DNA of 64,000 nt, taken from positions 231,025,560-231,089,559 of the forward strand of contig NC_039358.1 in NCBI RefSeq assembly GCF_003573695.1, in the 5' to 3' direction. Positions 32,661 through 43,628 of the stretch are shown piece by piece. The notes beneath the pieces are model-generated. The model had not been told where the DNA came from and searched no databases. It saw nothing but the letters and a program-made list of their open reading frames with translations. The stretch comes from Papaver somniferum (taxonomy: Eukaryota > Streptophyta > Magnoliopsida > Ranunculales > Papaveraceae). Position numbers and translations under genes: made by a program. The first letter of the stretch is position 1. Every line of letters begins with the position of its first letter.

Positions 32661-33643
32661 TCATGGGAACATAACCGTACAGGCTTACTTCTGTTTCGAA
32701 AAAAAGGGTACACGCTTACTGATCTCCAATTTTCAGATTAATGTACACCCTATTACACGGCATTTTACATATTCAAATGTTCTACTTATGGGTGACAAGA
32801 GTAGTCTGAGGAGAACACCTGTTGGTAATGTTTAGGAAGATTGAACAACCACAGAAAAGAAATCTCTCTAAACAAAGATGAATATAAAAAAAAACATCAA
32901 AGGGAAATATAAAAAAGCGGTACTAGTCTAAATCAAGACTTGCCAAAATGTACTAGTGTTGATCAGTATGTACTCTCGTTCTTTCCAAATACCAGTATAT
33001 CTCTTCAGTAAAACCCTTCAAATAAGAAATATCGAAGACAAAAATTGTAGAAGGAACAAATGAAAACTTACTTGAACAAACAGAACAAAGAAATTTCTCT
33101 ATAAGCGAGGAAGATGGAAAGAGAGAGAGTTAGAGAGAGGTAAGAGTAAAGTACTAGTCTAAATCAAGTCTTTACGTACTACTCCTTGTCAACTACAGCA
33201 GAACAACTCCATTTTTCCAAGTTCCTACTCTCCGTGAATCAACCCATTCGAAAACTAATAACATTGCAATTATCTATTTTTCCACCAACGGTACTCGTAA
33301 AGCTTCTTGATCCCACAAAAATTTTAAACGAGCGGTCGTAAGAGATTTCACCTAATTAAGACACCTTCCTCTCCGAATAGACGGCTCCACCAGAAACAAC
33401 AAGAATGAAGTTTTCCTGGCTCTTAGGATAGTTTGCTAGAAACGAAAACTTAGGTATTTATAGACCAAGGATGTTTGGACACCAAGGAATTTCCAAAATC
33501 GAAAATATTCTCAAGATATGCAATGAATAGCAAAATTCGGTTTTCCTCATTCCAATAAATGCTTGTCCAAAATTTCTGAATCTCTCAATATAAAATCTCC
33601 AATTAGTATATGCACATTACTAATTTTTATTCTCTAGAGATAT
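32661..33643. other. 3' flank of CHX gene, no gene seen
   Basis: Contains the presumed 3' UTR of the CHX gene. The words GTACTAGTCTAAATCAAG recur at 32921 and 33152. A minus-strand CTATAAATACC at about 33450-33462 looks like a TATA box, but no gene follows on that strand before the CHX end. Confidence 0.4.
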
Positions 33644-33914
33644 CACTAGTGGAAAACAACAATTCCGCGACTGTCAGGACACGTCATATATACGAGTTAA
33701 ACGATCCGTTGTAGGGTTCTCTGAAAGGGTCGTTTATAAAGCGTTTTTTAATTGAACGACCCCTAAGATGTGGGTCTTTGAACAGAGACGGTTTCTAACA
33801 GTAACTAAACGTTGACCCGCGATATTGGTCGTAGATTTGAATTATAATATAAAAAAAATCAGATTCAGATCAGCTGAATGTCTGAATGGATGAATCTGGA
33901 TTAATCTTACTGGT

Positions 33915-34075
33915 ATTTAAGTCAAACAGTCAAGTCAAGTCTAGTTAAGTCAAACTACAGTCAAGTCAAATTACAGTCAAACTGAAATTGAAATGCAACC
34001 TCAAATTGAACTGAAATTCAAATGCAACTCAATTTTAACTGAAATTCAAGTGCAGCTTCAAATTTAACTGAGAAT
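33915..34075 (+). repeat. Degenerate tandem repeats near CACTA left end
   Basis: Copies of AGTCAAGTCAA / AGTCAAACTACAGTCAAGTC (33915-33990), then three copies of a unit like ACTGAAATTCAAATGCAACT (33990-34075). They lie in the subterminal part of the CACTA element, where transposase-binding repeats are usual. Confidence 0.55.
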
Positions 34076-34596
34076 TTTAACATTCATTCCATTGGGTGTA
34101 AAACTACACAAAAAAAATGAAATACTGAGCTCAGATAACACATGTCCAAGATTGCTAAGTTCTGACAACAACATGGTAAACTAATAAATTGATAAAAAAA
34201 CAAAATGATAATTCAGCTCCTCCTATGACAATACTTCAAAATGATATTAAGCAGAGCATCAATGTGCTATGTCCTTGGTTCACATGCAACTTCCTGCAAA
34301 GAAAATCAACAACAGTACAATGACTTCGTTCAGTTCACAATACACGGTAGAACAAAATAAGTTACTAGATATAGGTCATGTACAACAGTGTCAGGTAATT
34401 CGACAGACATTCTAGCAATGGGTAGTAGCTGAAAGCACATGTACGAGGTAATTTGACATATAAGTGATGTAGATAACAGTTATTGGATCATTAATTGCAG
34501 GGATCAAACCATAATCATTTCCATTCTACCATACCAATCAAAACCACAACTACAATTCACATCATTTGAACAACTTATACAATCCAAGCAAAACTC

Positions 34597-34885
34597 TTTT
34601 TTTTTTTTTGAAGAGAAAGGTTAAATTTCATTCATCATGAAATGAAAAGAAAAAAGAATACAAGATGGAGAACGCCGAAGCGTGACAAGATGGAAGGCAA
34701 AAGCCTAACCACAGACAACCAAAAAGAAAACAAATGGAGTGTACAACTCCTAAACCAAAGCAACAGCAACAGGCTATTGCAGACAGTGCAAGATACTTAT
34801 GCGTAGCCAAAAACAACAAATGGAGTGTACAACTCCTAAACCATAAACAACAGCAACAGGCTATGGTAGACCGAGCAAGTTATTT
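34597..34885 (-). mobile_element. Short retroposon (SINE or truncated LINE)
   Basis: On the minus strand the insert ends in an A-tail (T run at 34597-34609 on the plus strand), preceded by ATGAATGAAATTTAACCTTT, a usual LINE-type 3' end. It is flanked by a perfect 15-bp duplication ATCCAAGCAAAACTC (34582-34596, 34886-34900). The body holds two tandem copies of an about 86-bp unit with AAATGGAGTGTACAACTCCT. No reverse transcriptase. It landed in the 3' part of the CACTA element. Confidence 0.8.
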
Positions 34886-34900
34886 ATCCAAGCAAAACTC

Positions 34901-35353
34901 ATTGAAATATACAATCATAAATACATGCAGTATTGGCCACAAACTGTAGGGAAATCATCACACAACCATAACTACGATAGGAGAAGATTGCAACAAAACA
35001 GAAGCTTCAGGGAAATCGAAGGCAGATACAGGGGAAGAAGAAGATAGTTGCACAAGCTAAACTAGTAATCATATGTGCGTAGGGGAGCTAAACAAGTACT
35101 GATTGTAAAGGTTCTAACTATACAATGCCTTTAAAATGCACAGGAAAACTCACATGTGCGCAGGGGAGCTGCATGATTTCCAATAGTTGAATTATAAGGT
35201 GTTGGACAAGTTCATTCACGTACGTGTATCCCCATTTCTCGTGCCCTTGGAAAGATAACCAATTGTAGAAAATGAAATTAAAACGAAAGTGAAGGTAAAA
35301 AATATGGAATCTACTAGAAGAGACATGTAAGAAGAAATAGAATGAAACCTTAC
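34901..35353. other. CACTA interior downstream of TNPD
   Basis: Lies 3' of the last recognised TNPD exon (minus strand), so probably intron or 3' UTR. The word CTCACATGTGCGCAGGGGAGCT recurs (35071, 35150). No further family motif. Confidence 0.4.
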
Positions 35354-37862
35354 CCGAGCTTCTCCATTCCAATACTCATCATCTCCAACAGTTGTCAAAA
35401 TTGATGGATCTTCATTCGCATTTGCAGTGAAGACAAATGGATCTTCCAAAGCATTCTTATTGGGGTCTGATCTTATTGGAGATTCCAAAACCAAATTCCA
35501 ATGCTCCCTTTTCACATCTCTGCAGTAAAAAACTTGTCTAGCTTGAGAAGCATGGATGAATGGCTCGTCGACTTCTTTTGAGCTTCTCATAAACCTTCTG
35601 AAGTTGACAAACCTCAACTTTGTATCTGCATCCACATAGGATCCATGTATTTTGTCTTCGACTCGCACCCAATCACAGTAAAAAATAATTTCAGTTTAAG
35701 TATACGTTGTAGAACGCCGTAGTATGTAGTATCGTCATCGACCAAGTTAGTATCTCTGGAACTTGCTCTAAAACTGGTGCAAGCTTCCATGGTGACTCCA
35801 CTATTTTGTGTAGTTAAATTTTTTTCTGCATCGGCTGTGTAAAAAAGATAGCCATTAACAAAATATGAGTTGTACGAAACCGTAGTGAAGGTAAGAACAA
35901 TTTCCAGCCTACGAAAATCTTTCATGGGAGTGATTTCAAGTTGTTTCGGTAGCCATTCAATGTATTCTGTAGGTTTTATCCTCCCCGTACGAGTTTGGTT
36001 ACAATTACAGACGTATATCTTGTACTTCCTGTCAAACAACACACAAAGTGACAATTGATATAAGCATTAACTAATATACCTAACAACATAATCAAGTAGT
36101 ACTACTACTCCTAGATAACCTTGCTTCGAGCGAGCACACACAGATTTTTGAAAATGTCATTATAACAATCCCCAATGTTTAAAAATTAATGGCAATAAAC
36201 TGAACCATAAATCAAGAATAGCGACAAAACAATATAAAAGATAATAAGAAACTTTCAGTTTTAGCATGTGGTAGTTAACTTCCGGTTTAAGTTCATTAGA
36301 TGTAATAAAGTAATAAACTAAGATCTATCACTGATTAATACTATATTCATTTCTTTGAACTTAAAATCCAGTGCATAATGCGATGAAACGATCTAAATAG
36401 AAATCAACTTCGGATTTACTTACTCTTCCCATTCAGTATTTTCATCTGAATGTCTCAATATCCACAAACGAACTTGTTCATATTCTACGGTGGTCAAAAA
36501 ATGTGATTTTCCTTGTGAATTAGCTGGGTATGGACCTTCATAAACATCACTAGGCATTGATATCTTTCCACGACACTTCAAAGATTTTCGCCTCACTGCA
36601 GGAAGTATCTCCACGCAATGGCGCGCTCCTTCATTGACATCATACTGTTTGGTAATAGAGCCTTCTACATGATTTTTGTTGCGACCTAGAACCTTGTAGT
36701 ATCTCATCATCCTGCATATGCAGTCAGTAAACAAAGATATGTAATTTTTGCTTAGTTCCAAAAATAATTAACTGGATATTAGCAAACTAAAGAATCGTAT
36801 ATACCTCTCGTAAGGGTACATCCACCTAAACTGAACAGGCCCCAATTGATGTGACTCTTCTGCCAAGTGCACGACAACATGAGTCATACTAACAAAAAAT
36901 GCAGGCGGGAAATACATTTCGAACACACATATTGACTCCACCACACGTTCGTGCATTATAAGAAGCTCAGCACGATCAATAACCTTGAAAGTTAGTACTT
37001 TGAAAAAAAATGATAAGTGTCGAACTGCCTCGCGCAAAGGCTTATGATCTTTGAAACAATGCATTATAAAAATAGGCATTAACCCCTGCATCAGAATGTG
37101 ATAATCGTGAGACTTCAAACCCTTCAATTGGAACTCTTTCAGGCATACTTTCTTTTTCCAATTACCACTGTAACCAATTGGAAATTTAATCGTGCTAAGA
37201 GTTTTACAGATGACTTCCCTTTCTGCCTTAGACATACAATAAGGTGCACGAGGCATCTCCACTTTTCCATTATCTTCCTTCAACCACAAGCTAGGCTTCA
37301 AGTTCAGTAGTTTCAAATCTTTGCGCCAGATGCCGATCCTTGTTCTTGTCCTTATGGCTCATAAAAGTTCCAAACAAATTCTCTGCAAAATTCTTTTCTA
37401 CATGCATGACATCCACATTGTGCCGGATTTGCAGAAACTGATAAGATTAATTAATTACAAAGGAATTTTAAACAACACAAACATATTGAAGTAAGGTAAC
37501 TACAAAGTATAATTGGTCAATACCCTCAATTTACCTTCCAATATGGGAGACAAAAAAATATCGATCTCTTCGACCACGGAGACTCATGTACGGCCGACCG
37601 CTTGATCAACTTCCCCAATTATTTGTCTGCGGTTGTTGTCTCGTTGAATAATTCGACGCCACTCAAATGTCTTGGTGCACCCCTTGTCTCCACACTTTTG
37701 TTGAACTCAGATGTTTTCCGTCTATAAGGGTGAGACTTATCTCTTAGAAACCTTCGATGACCCATATAAGCATACTTAGTACCCCATTTTAGCCTGACCG
37801 CCTCTGTATTTTCTCCACACACACGGAAACCAAATCTTCCAGAAGTACGCACACCAGAAACA

Positions 37863-39453
37863 TGATAGACGCATTTATGTGTCTAATATATCTCTATTGT
37901 ATATAGTGTTAGTGCTTGATTCTATACTTATTTGGTTATCTTATTTATTTGTAGCTGTTTTTAGAAGAATAAGGATTTGCGGCGAAATTGGATGAAAATG
38001 CGGCGTTTGAACCTCCGTTGATAGAGTGCCGGAAGCGCCCCAGAAGTGTACCGGAAGTACCCCAGAAATACCCCGGAGGAACCCCGAAAAAAGTGCGGAA
38101 AATGCCCCAGAGGACACTTGCTATACGGACCCTTGATTTTGGATAAGGGGTAACCTAATTACTAAGGGGTGACCCATTTCCAAGCAGCTGCTAAAGGGAC
38201 ACCAGGTCTGGTTAAGGGGACACCACATTCAAAGTTCAAATAATGGAATTTGGCGGGAAAACTAAGTTCACGTCTGATAATTCTCTGTTGGATTTCTGGG
38301 CAGTTTTGAGGGAGATTAAATCCCTGAAATCAATTGGGCTAGGCCTGTTAATAATAAACAGATCGTATGCAAGTGATTTTATCGATCAACTTGGGCTGGA
38401 ATGGCTGGGAGAAGCGATCAAAGTCCAAACAGAATACGTGTTCTCTGTGAAGTTTTCAAATATATTTTTAGAGATTCTGGGAGAGTTTTACGTTGAAGTA
38501 AAGTGTATCTAGTCTTGTTTAAGGATTAGGAGAATTTTGGAGCGTAAGAAATTGCCAGAAGACGCGTACAAAGCAACAGAAAAGAGATTTCTCTCTCAAC
38601 TGCACGTGAAGAAAAAAGGGAGATAAACTCGGATTTAATCGAGTTATTTGGACCCTATTGGTATATAAAGGCTGGTGGAAGTGAGAGAAAGTTGGGTCGA
38701 GAGTTTGGGGGAGGTTTGGAGGCGAGCAGAGAGGCGCAGGAGGAGTTGCAGAGAAGTTACCTGCTGCTGCTGCTGCCATTAACACGCCTGAAGAACACGA
38801 AGAACGGACTCGCAGAAGCAGTCGTTCCTCAACAGTGAAATCGACTGTCATCTGTGGGTCGTAGTTCTTCAACGACAACAGCACCTCAGCTCTGTCGTTG
38901 ATTCTGGACGCCTTCTGTGGGTCGCAGAGTTCTGTTTTACATCAATTTCTTGTATTTCTCTTCATTGTAAAACACTTTTGAGCATCAATGAAATATTTTG
39001 AGAGCATTTTTACTATGATGAGTTAAACCCCAACACTGGGGCGATGGAGGAGGCCGAGCTTCATAAATGGGTAATTTTATTAATTCTTTTTAAGACTTTT
39101 GCATTAAAAATTAAGTGAAATATGATTTGATTAAATTGGGTGTTATTTGATTAGATGGGTCATGCTTAGCTTAGGTGATTTGATGTTCCATGCTTAACAT
39201 TTACAACCAATGTTTTGAGAATCGACTTTGGCAAAATAAGAGTCCATATATGTTTTGAGCTATTATTGTTGAGAATAAATCATTAAGCCTTATGTTATGA
39301 AGATTGGCCGAATCATTAGTCCCAGTACCTCTCTACCAATTTGTCAATATTTGTATATATATTTTTAAATCTAAAAATCCATTACCTTCACAAGTTCGAG
39401 TTTGAACGATACCCCTTATCATCATTACTACAACCACCAAAAATCACTTATCA
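37863..39453 (+). repeat. 5' LTR of LARD-like element
   Basis: 1591 bp. A TATA box (GTATATAAAG) at 38661-38670 suggests transcription starts near 38695. A GC-rich segment with repeated CGGAAG/CCCCAGAA words spans 38025-38110. An 89-codon ORF (38243-38512) occurs in both LTRs up to a one-base indel and is not believed to be a gene. Confidence 0.9.
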
Positions 39454-40520
39454 TTTTGGCGCCGCCGACGCGGATTTGTGCTTAGGTAGAATTTTTTTTT
39501 TAGGTTTATTATTTTTTTAGAATTATTTGTTTCTTTTTACTTTGTCTTTTTGTCTTTGATTTACAGGTTCAAAGTGGAGCACTAAGGTCTTGGAGAGGAA
39601 AAAGCTTAAAGCGAAAAGCGAAAAGAGAAGAAAAAAAAGGGACAATTTTAGGATTTAATTTTTTTTTTTTTTTTTAGAGTGTGTGAGGAAAACTGTAATT
39701 TTTATTTATTTATTTATTTATTTTGTACTTTGGACTTTAAACAATTGGACTTTATTTATTTTAACCCTACGGAAGGGTATTATTATTATTAAAAAAAAAT
39801 TATTATATACATTGTGTGCAGGGAAGGACGACGATTACTATATCGTCTCGGCCCCTCGGGTTCGTACATGACATAGGAGTCGTGGCCCGAGTCGACGACA
39901 ACGGTTCTTCGCCCGTCTGGTACGGGAGGTAAAATTCTAAACACCCGCGAATCTCCTGCAAGCGGGTTACTGGACTCCTTAAGGTGAATATATGTTGAGG
40001 ACCTGAATATGGACTGTTTTTATTTTCCTAGTAAAGGGCAAGGCCTGTCCTAAACAAGATAAGGGTTCGGATTTCATCACCGTTCTCTTCTTGCCCGCCT
40101 TAGGAAAACGAAACCGAACGCGAACCTAAGCTTAAAATTTGGAATAGAACGAGACCGATAGGGTAACGAGCTTAATAGGAAACTCGTTCGAAAAATATTG
40201 GTTGCTCTTTAAGCACATTTCAAAGTTCATGATGGTTTCTGTGAGTTGAATGCGTGACTGCGCCGCCTTGTGATAGCGGTGAGGCCTTGGGTATCAAAGC
40301 TCCACTGAGCTTCCCTCGCCTCGATTCAACTTACATTAGCTCGGATTGATTCCAGAGGGGTGTGCTCAAATTGTAACGAATTCCTTTTCGAAGGAATAGA
40401 AGCTGGTCTAGAAAACAATCTAAGTGGAGCCATCATGCTTTTTGTTTGCTAGATTCTATAGGTTTGATTTGGTCGAGTCGGACTTGTTTGTGATTGCGTA
40501 GAATTCCCCTGCAATTAAGA
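39454..40520 (+). other. Leader of LARD-like element with primer-binding site
   Basis: The primer-binding site TGGCGCCGCCGACG lies 3 bases after the LTR. The rest is a long untranslated leader with oligo-T tracts (39490-39520, 39659-39676) and GC-richer segments at 39820-39970. Such leaders usually hold packaging and dimerisation signals; none can be pinned down here. Confidence 0.6.
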
Positions 40521-42302
40521 ATGTCGAACTGGTATGATAGAAGCCAATACAATGAATATCGACCTGAATTTGAATATGGACATCATCAGTATTATGACCA
40601 TAGTGAGAATAGTGACTGGGGACGCCAACCTTTTCAAGGTTATGGTTCATACCATGGTGAGCCCAATTATTATCCGCACGCGCATCAGTCATACGAGCAA
40701 GAAGATTATAATACTAGTTCTTCGTCTTTAGAGGATACAATCAAACTATTGAAAAGTAGTCCTTATTATGATCCTTCAGTTCCTATTCCTTCTCTAGAAG
40801 AGACTCTCAGGAATTTAGCTGAGTCATCGCGTCAGTTAGCTGAATCGAAGTATAAATTAGATGAGGTGAATAATGTAGTTATGGACGAAAGAACTGCAAC
40901 AACAACTGAATCTGTAGAAGATATCCTCAATAGATTAACTCAAAACTTAGATCCTACACTAAGGGAACTTTCTTTGGAAGAGACCCTTGAGAGGATAGCT
41001 GAGTCGACACGTAGACTTGAGTTAGAGACGAATGAAAGTATTGCTCGAAATAACTTGAATTGCCAATATAGTGTATCCAATAATACCCTTGAGAATGAAG
41101 ATACTTTTTCACATAATCAAGATAACGAGGTTATAATTGGTAACACTACTTATTTGGATAAGGTTCAATCATCTTCGTACTATTATGATGATGAGGATAG
41201 TAGTGATGAAGAATCTGAAACATGTAGGCATAGTAATCAGGAATCTAGTAATCCAATTGAGCTTTATAGTGATTATATTATTTCTAGTTTAAATCCAAAT
41301 AATTTTTATGATTATTCACCTATTCAAAAGGACGAGGATTTGATTAGGGATACCACCGTTTTAGACGATGTAGTTTTTCCTTTTGATTACGAAGCCGATA
41401 GTGGTTTAGAGGAACGGGTTCATTTCGAAAATACTGTTTTAGAGTCTAGCGACTTAGAAACAATAGTCTTGGAAGAAGAAGATAGACCTGTAGAGATGAG
41501 TAAAGATGCATTACCTGATAATAACTTAGAAGAATCTCTTGAATATTTTAAGGACTATGAAGATACGGAAATTCAAGAAATAATTAGAGGTATATCTAGA
41601 GACACTGAAAACTCTAAGTTTGGGGGTGATTATCACTTCCCTAGTGCCTTATCTTTAACTCTCAGAAAGTCGCCACACTTAGGACTTGATATATGTGCCT
41701 CAACCATCTTACAAGATTATCTTCGTACACTTTTTCCTGAACCTAATGATGTCCAAAGAGAAGCTCAGTTGTTAGAAACCCATCCTCTGGTTGATGTGGT
41801 TTGCCCAGGCTATGATCCCCAGATTGACTTTGTTTTCCCACCAAATAGTTTTCTTCCAACTGTGGGAACGTTTAAATTTCAAATGTGTCACTTATTAAGT
41901 TCTAAGACTAAGCCTAAGTACTTTAGGAAATTAGAATCGACACATTTGCTTCAGAATGACCACTACTCTGACTGTGGTCAACTATGTAAGTCATACCTAA
42001 TTGACTTAGAGGATCCTAAATTATTTAGGTTATTTTGTGATTCCAGGTTCTTATCTGAGTTTTTCCAGACTCTAGGACCTAATAATTTGGATCTTACCTA
42101 TGAGGAAATGCATCCGAGGAAAATAGTCTATTTAGACCCCTTCATAGAACCTGAACCTGAACCGCAATTAGCGATAGTTATCCAGAAACTAGGTAAGGGC
42201 ATGCCAGTATTGTACTTGGTTTACTGCAGTTTCCTTTTGTCAGCTCTTTTTGGTTTTAAAGACCCACAGTTATTCCGGCTACTGTTATACGGTTCGAGTT
42301 GA
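40521..42302 (+). CDS. Unrecognised 593-residue acidic ORF of LARD-like element
   Basis: Starts at ATG 40521 (MSNWYDRSQYNEYRPEF). The N-terminus is Tyr/His/Glu/Ser-rich and low-complexity. Residues about 85-200 contain two copies of a helical motif, SLEETLRNLAESSRQL and SLEETLERIAESTRRL, probably a coiled coil. The middle is strongly acidic (DDEDSSDEESE). The C-terminal third is more globular (LGLDICASTILQDYL, FKFQMCHLLSSKTKPKY, DPKLFRLFCDSRFLSEFF, a PEPEPQLA stretch, DPQLFRLLLYGSS). I see no zinc knuckle, protease or polymerase motif. An intact frame in a young element suggests it is or was recently translated. It may be a gag-like packaging protein acting with a partner element's enzymes; that is inference. 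Confidence 0.7.
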   Translation: MSNWYDRSQYNEYRPEFEYGHHQYYDHSENSDWGRQPFQGYGSYHGEPNYYPHAHQSYEQEDYNTSSSSLEDTIKLLKSSPYYDPSVPIPSLEETLRNLAESSRQLAESKYKLDEVNNVVMDERTATTTESVEDILNRLTQNLDPTLRELSLEETLERIAESTRRLELETNESIARNNLNCQYSVSNNTLENEDTFSHNQDNEVIIGNTTYLDKVQSSSYYYDDEDSSDEESETCRHSNQESSNPIELYSDYIISSLNPNNFYDYSPIQKDEDLIRDTTVLDDVVFPFDYEADSGLEERVHFENTVLESSDLETIVLEEEDRPVEMSKDALPDNNLEESLEYFKDYEDTEIQEIIRGISRDTENSKFGGDYHFPSALSLTLRKSPHLGLDICASTILQDYLRTLFPEPNDVQREAQLLETHPLVDVVCPGYDPQIDFVFPPNSFLPTVGTFKFQMCHLLSSKTKPKYFRKLESTHLLQNDHYSDCGQLCKSYLIDLEDPKLFRLFCDSRFLSEFFQTLGPNNLDLTYEEMHPRKIVYLDPFIEPEPEPQLAIVIQKLGKGMPVLYLVYCSFLLSALFGFKDPQLFRLLLYGSS

Positions 42303-42834
42303 CTAAACCTTTTCTATGTCTGGCTGAAGACTTTAAACTTAGCACTTCTTGGGAGGTAACCCAAACTCATGCGACACGGTAATATCTTCCCTTATCTCTT
42401 TTGCTTCAAATGGTAACAGTTTCTCCTTGTTCATTTTAATTTCATCTTTAGAACATTGAGGACAATGTTAGATTTAAGTTTGGGGGTATGGGAGAAACTT
42501 TTTAGTTGCAGTATGAATAAATAAACTCCAGAGCTTAGAAATTTATGCCTATTTAGGATTGCACTAACTAATCTAAGTGGATGGAAGCATTTTGGTTGTA
42601 GGAGTTGAGGAACCAATCTGATTAGATGACAACATCTAAAGAGTCTATTCATAAAAGCACAGAGCTCAGGTGTTAGAAGTAACAATGATAGTTTCACCAT
42701 ATCTCGTTGAGTCCTTTTCACTTCTATTTTTATTTTATTTTGTTTTTAAACTATGTTTCTCTAAGTGATAGGTGGGGCCCACGATTCAAGTTGTTACCAA
42801 TGCTAGGGTGAATTAGAGTGATTGAGATACCATG

Positions 42835-42865
<31 letters not shown>

Positions 42866-43628
42866 TGAAAAAAAAATGAAAAAAAAAAAAAATGAAAAAA
42901 AAAAAATGGTAGTTACCGAAAAGAAAAGAAAAGAAAAGAAAAAAAAAAAAAAAAAAAAAAAAAGAAAGAAAGAAATTGAGACCAGACCATTGACCAAAAG
43001 GAATAAATTCAATAAAAGTCGAACTGTATTGTATATGCAGTGTGTTGATAGAGTAGGTTATCGACCACTGGTATGGATGCAGTGTGTTGATATTAGTCAG
43101 ACTAGTATCTCAATCCATTAGGATAGGTTCATTTTGCGGAGGCCTTCAGACAGATATGGGAAACGCCGTCACTTAGTGAACATCAAAACCATACATGTTT
43201 TTCTATCCATCTTCTTGATATCCATGTGATTAGTTTTGACTCCGAATATGATGTCCATAGTGCAACTATCTGAGTAGAGCTCTGTCACTTTATATGAATT
43301 TTAGTATGCTTGAGTGCAAACTCGTGTACACAATTGGAATTTCGCATCAGGGTACTTCTTCCTGTAGTCAATAAGTATGCCAACCAAGGAGATTCTTTAG
43401 TGCCTTCCAAGGTTCTGCGTAGATAGCTAAGGTCTGGAGTACAGGTTTTGTGGGTATATCTCTGGTAAGCCCTCCCGAGACTATAACTCGGCCACTAGGG
43501 CCACCTAGGGGTTTAAAGGCTTATTGCATACGCTAAATGCAATCGACGATGCCTGCGACAGTGAGTTAGGATTTTATTTTGTAGTTTTGATTTGCTCGGG
43601 ACTAGCAAATAATAAGTTTGGGGGTATT
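42303..43628 (+). other. 3' internal region of LARD-like element
   Basis: Non-coding. Holds GAACATTGAGGACAATGTTA plus AAGTTTGGGGG at about 42450-42485, a combination common near the 3' end of gag or env-like regions in plant gypsy-type elements. It also holds an A-rich tract at 42834-42975 and a second AAGTTTGGGGG at about 43615, directly before the 3' LTR (polypurine tract). Confidence 0.6.
42834..42975 (+). repeat. A-rich simple repeat
   Basis: Long A runs broken by G and TG, plus (AAAAG)n. The lysine-rich and phenylalanine-rich frames across it are artefacts of composition. Confidence 0.9.

Noticed and set aside
38243..38512. 89-codon ORF starting MEFGGKTKF, with a near copy at 44001-44228
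   Set aside because: It lies in both LTRs of the retrotransposon, upstream of the LTR's own TATA box, and its length changes through a one-base indel. It has no family resemblance, so it is a chance frame.
38519..38884. Minus-strand ORF of 121 codons (and 44412-44642)
   Set aside because: Also inside the LTRs, antisense to the presumed leader; composition-driven and interrupted differently in the two LTRs.
42822..43121. Lysine-rich ORF on plus strand and Phe/Ser-rich ORF on minus strand
   Set aside because: Both are produced by the A-rich simple repeat at 42834-42975.
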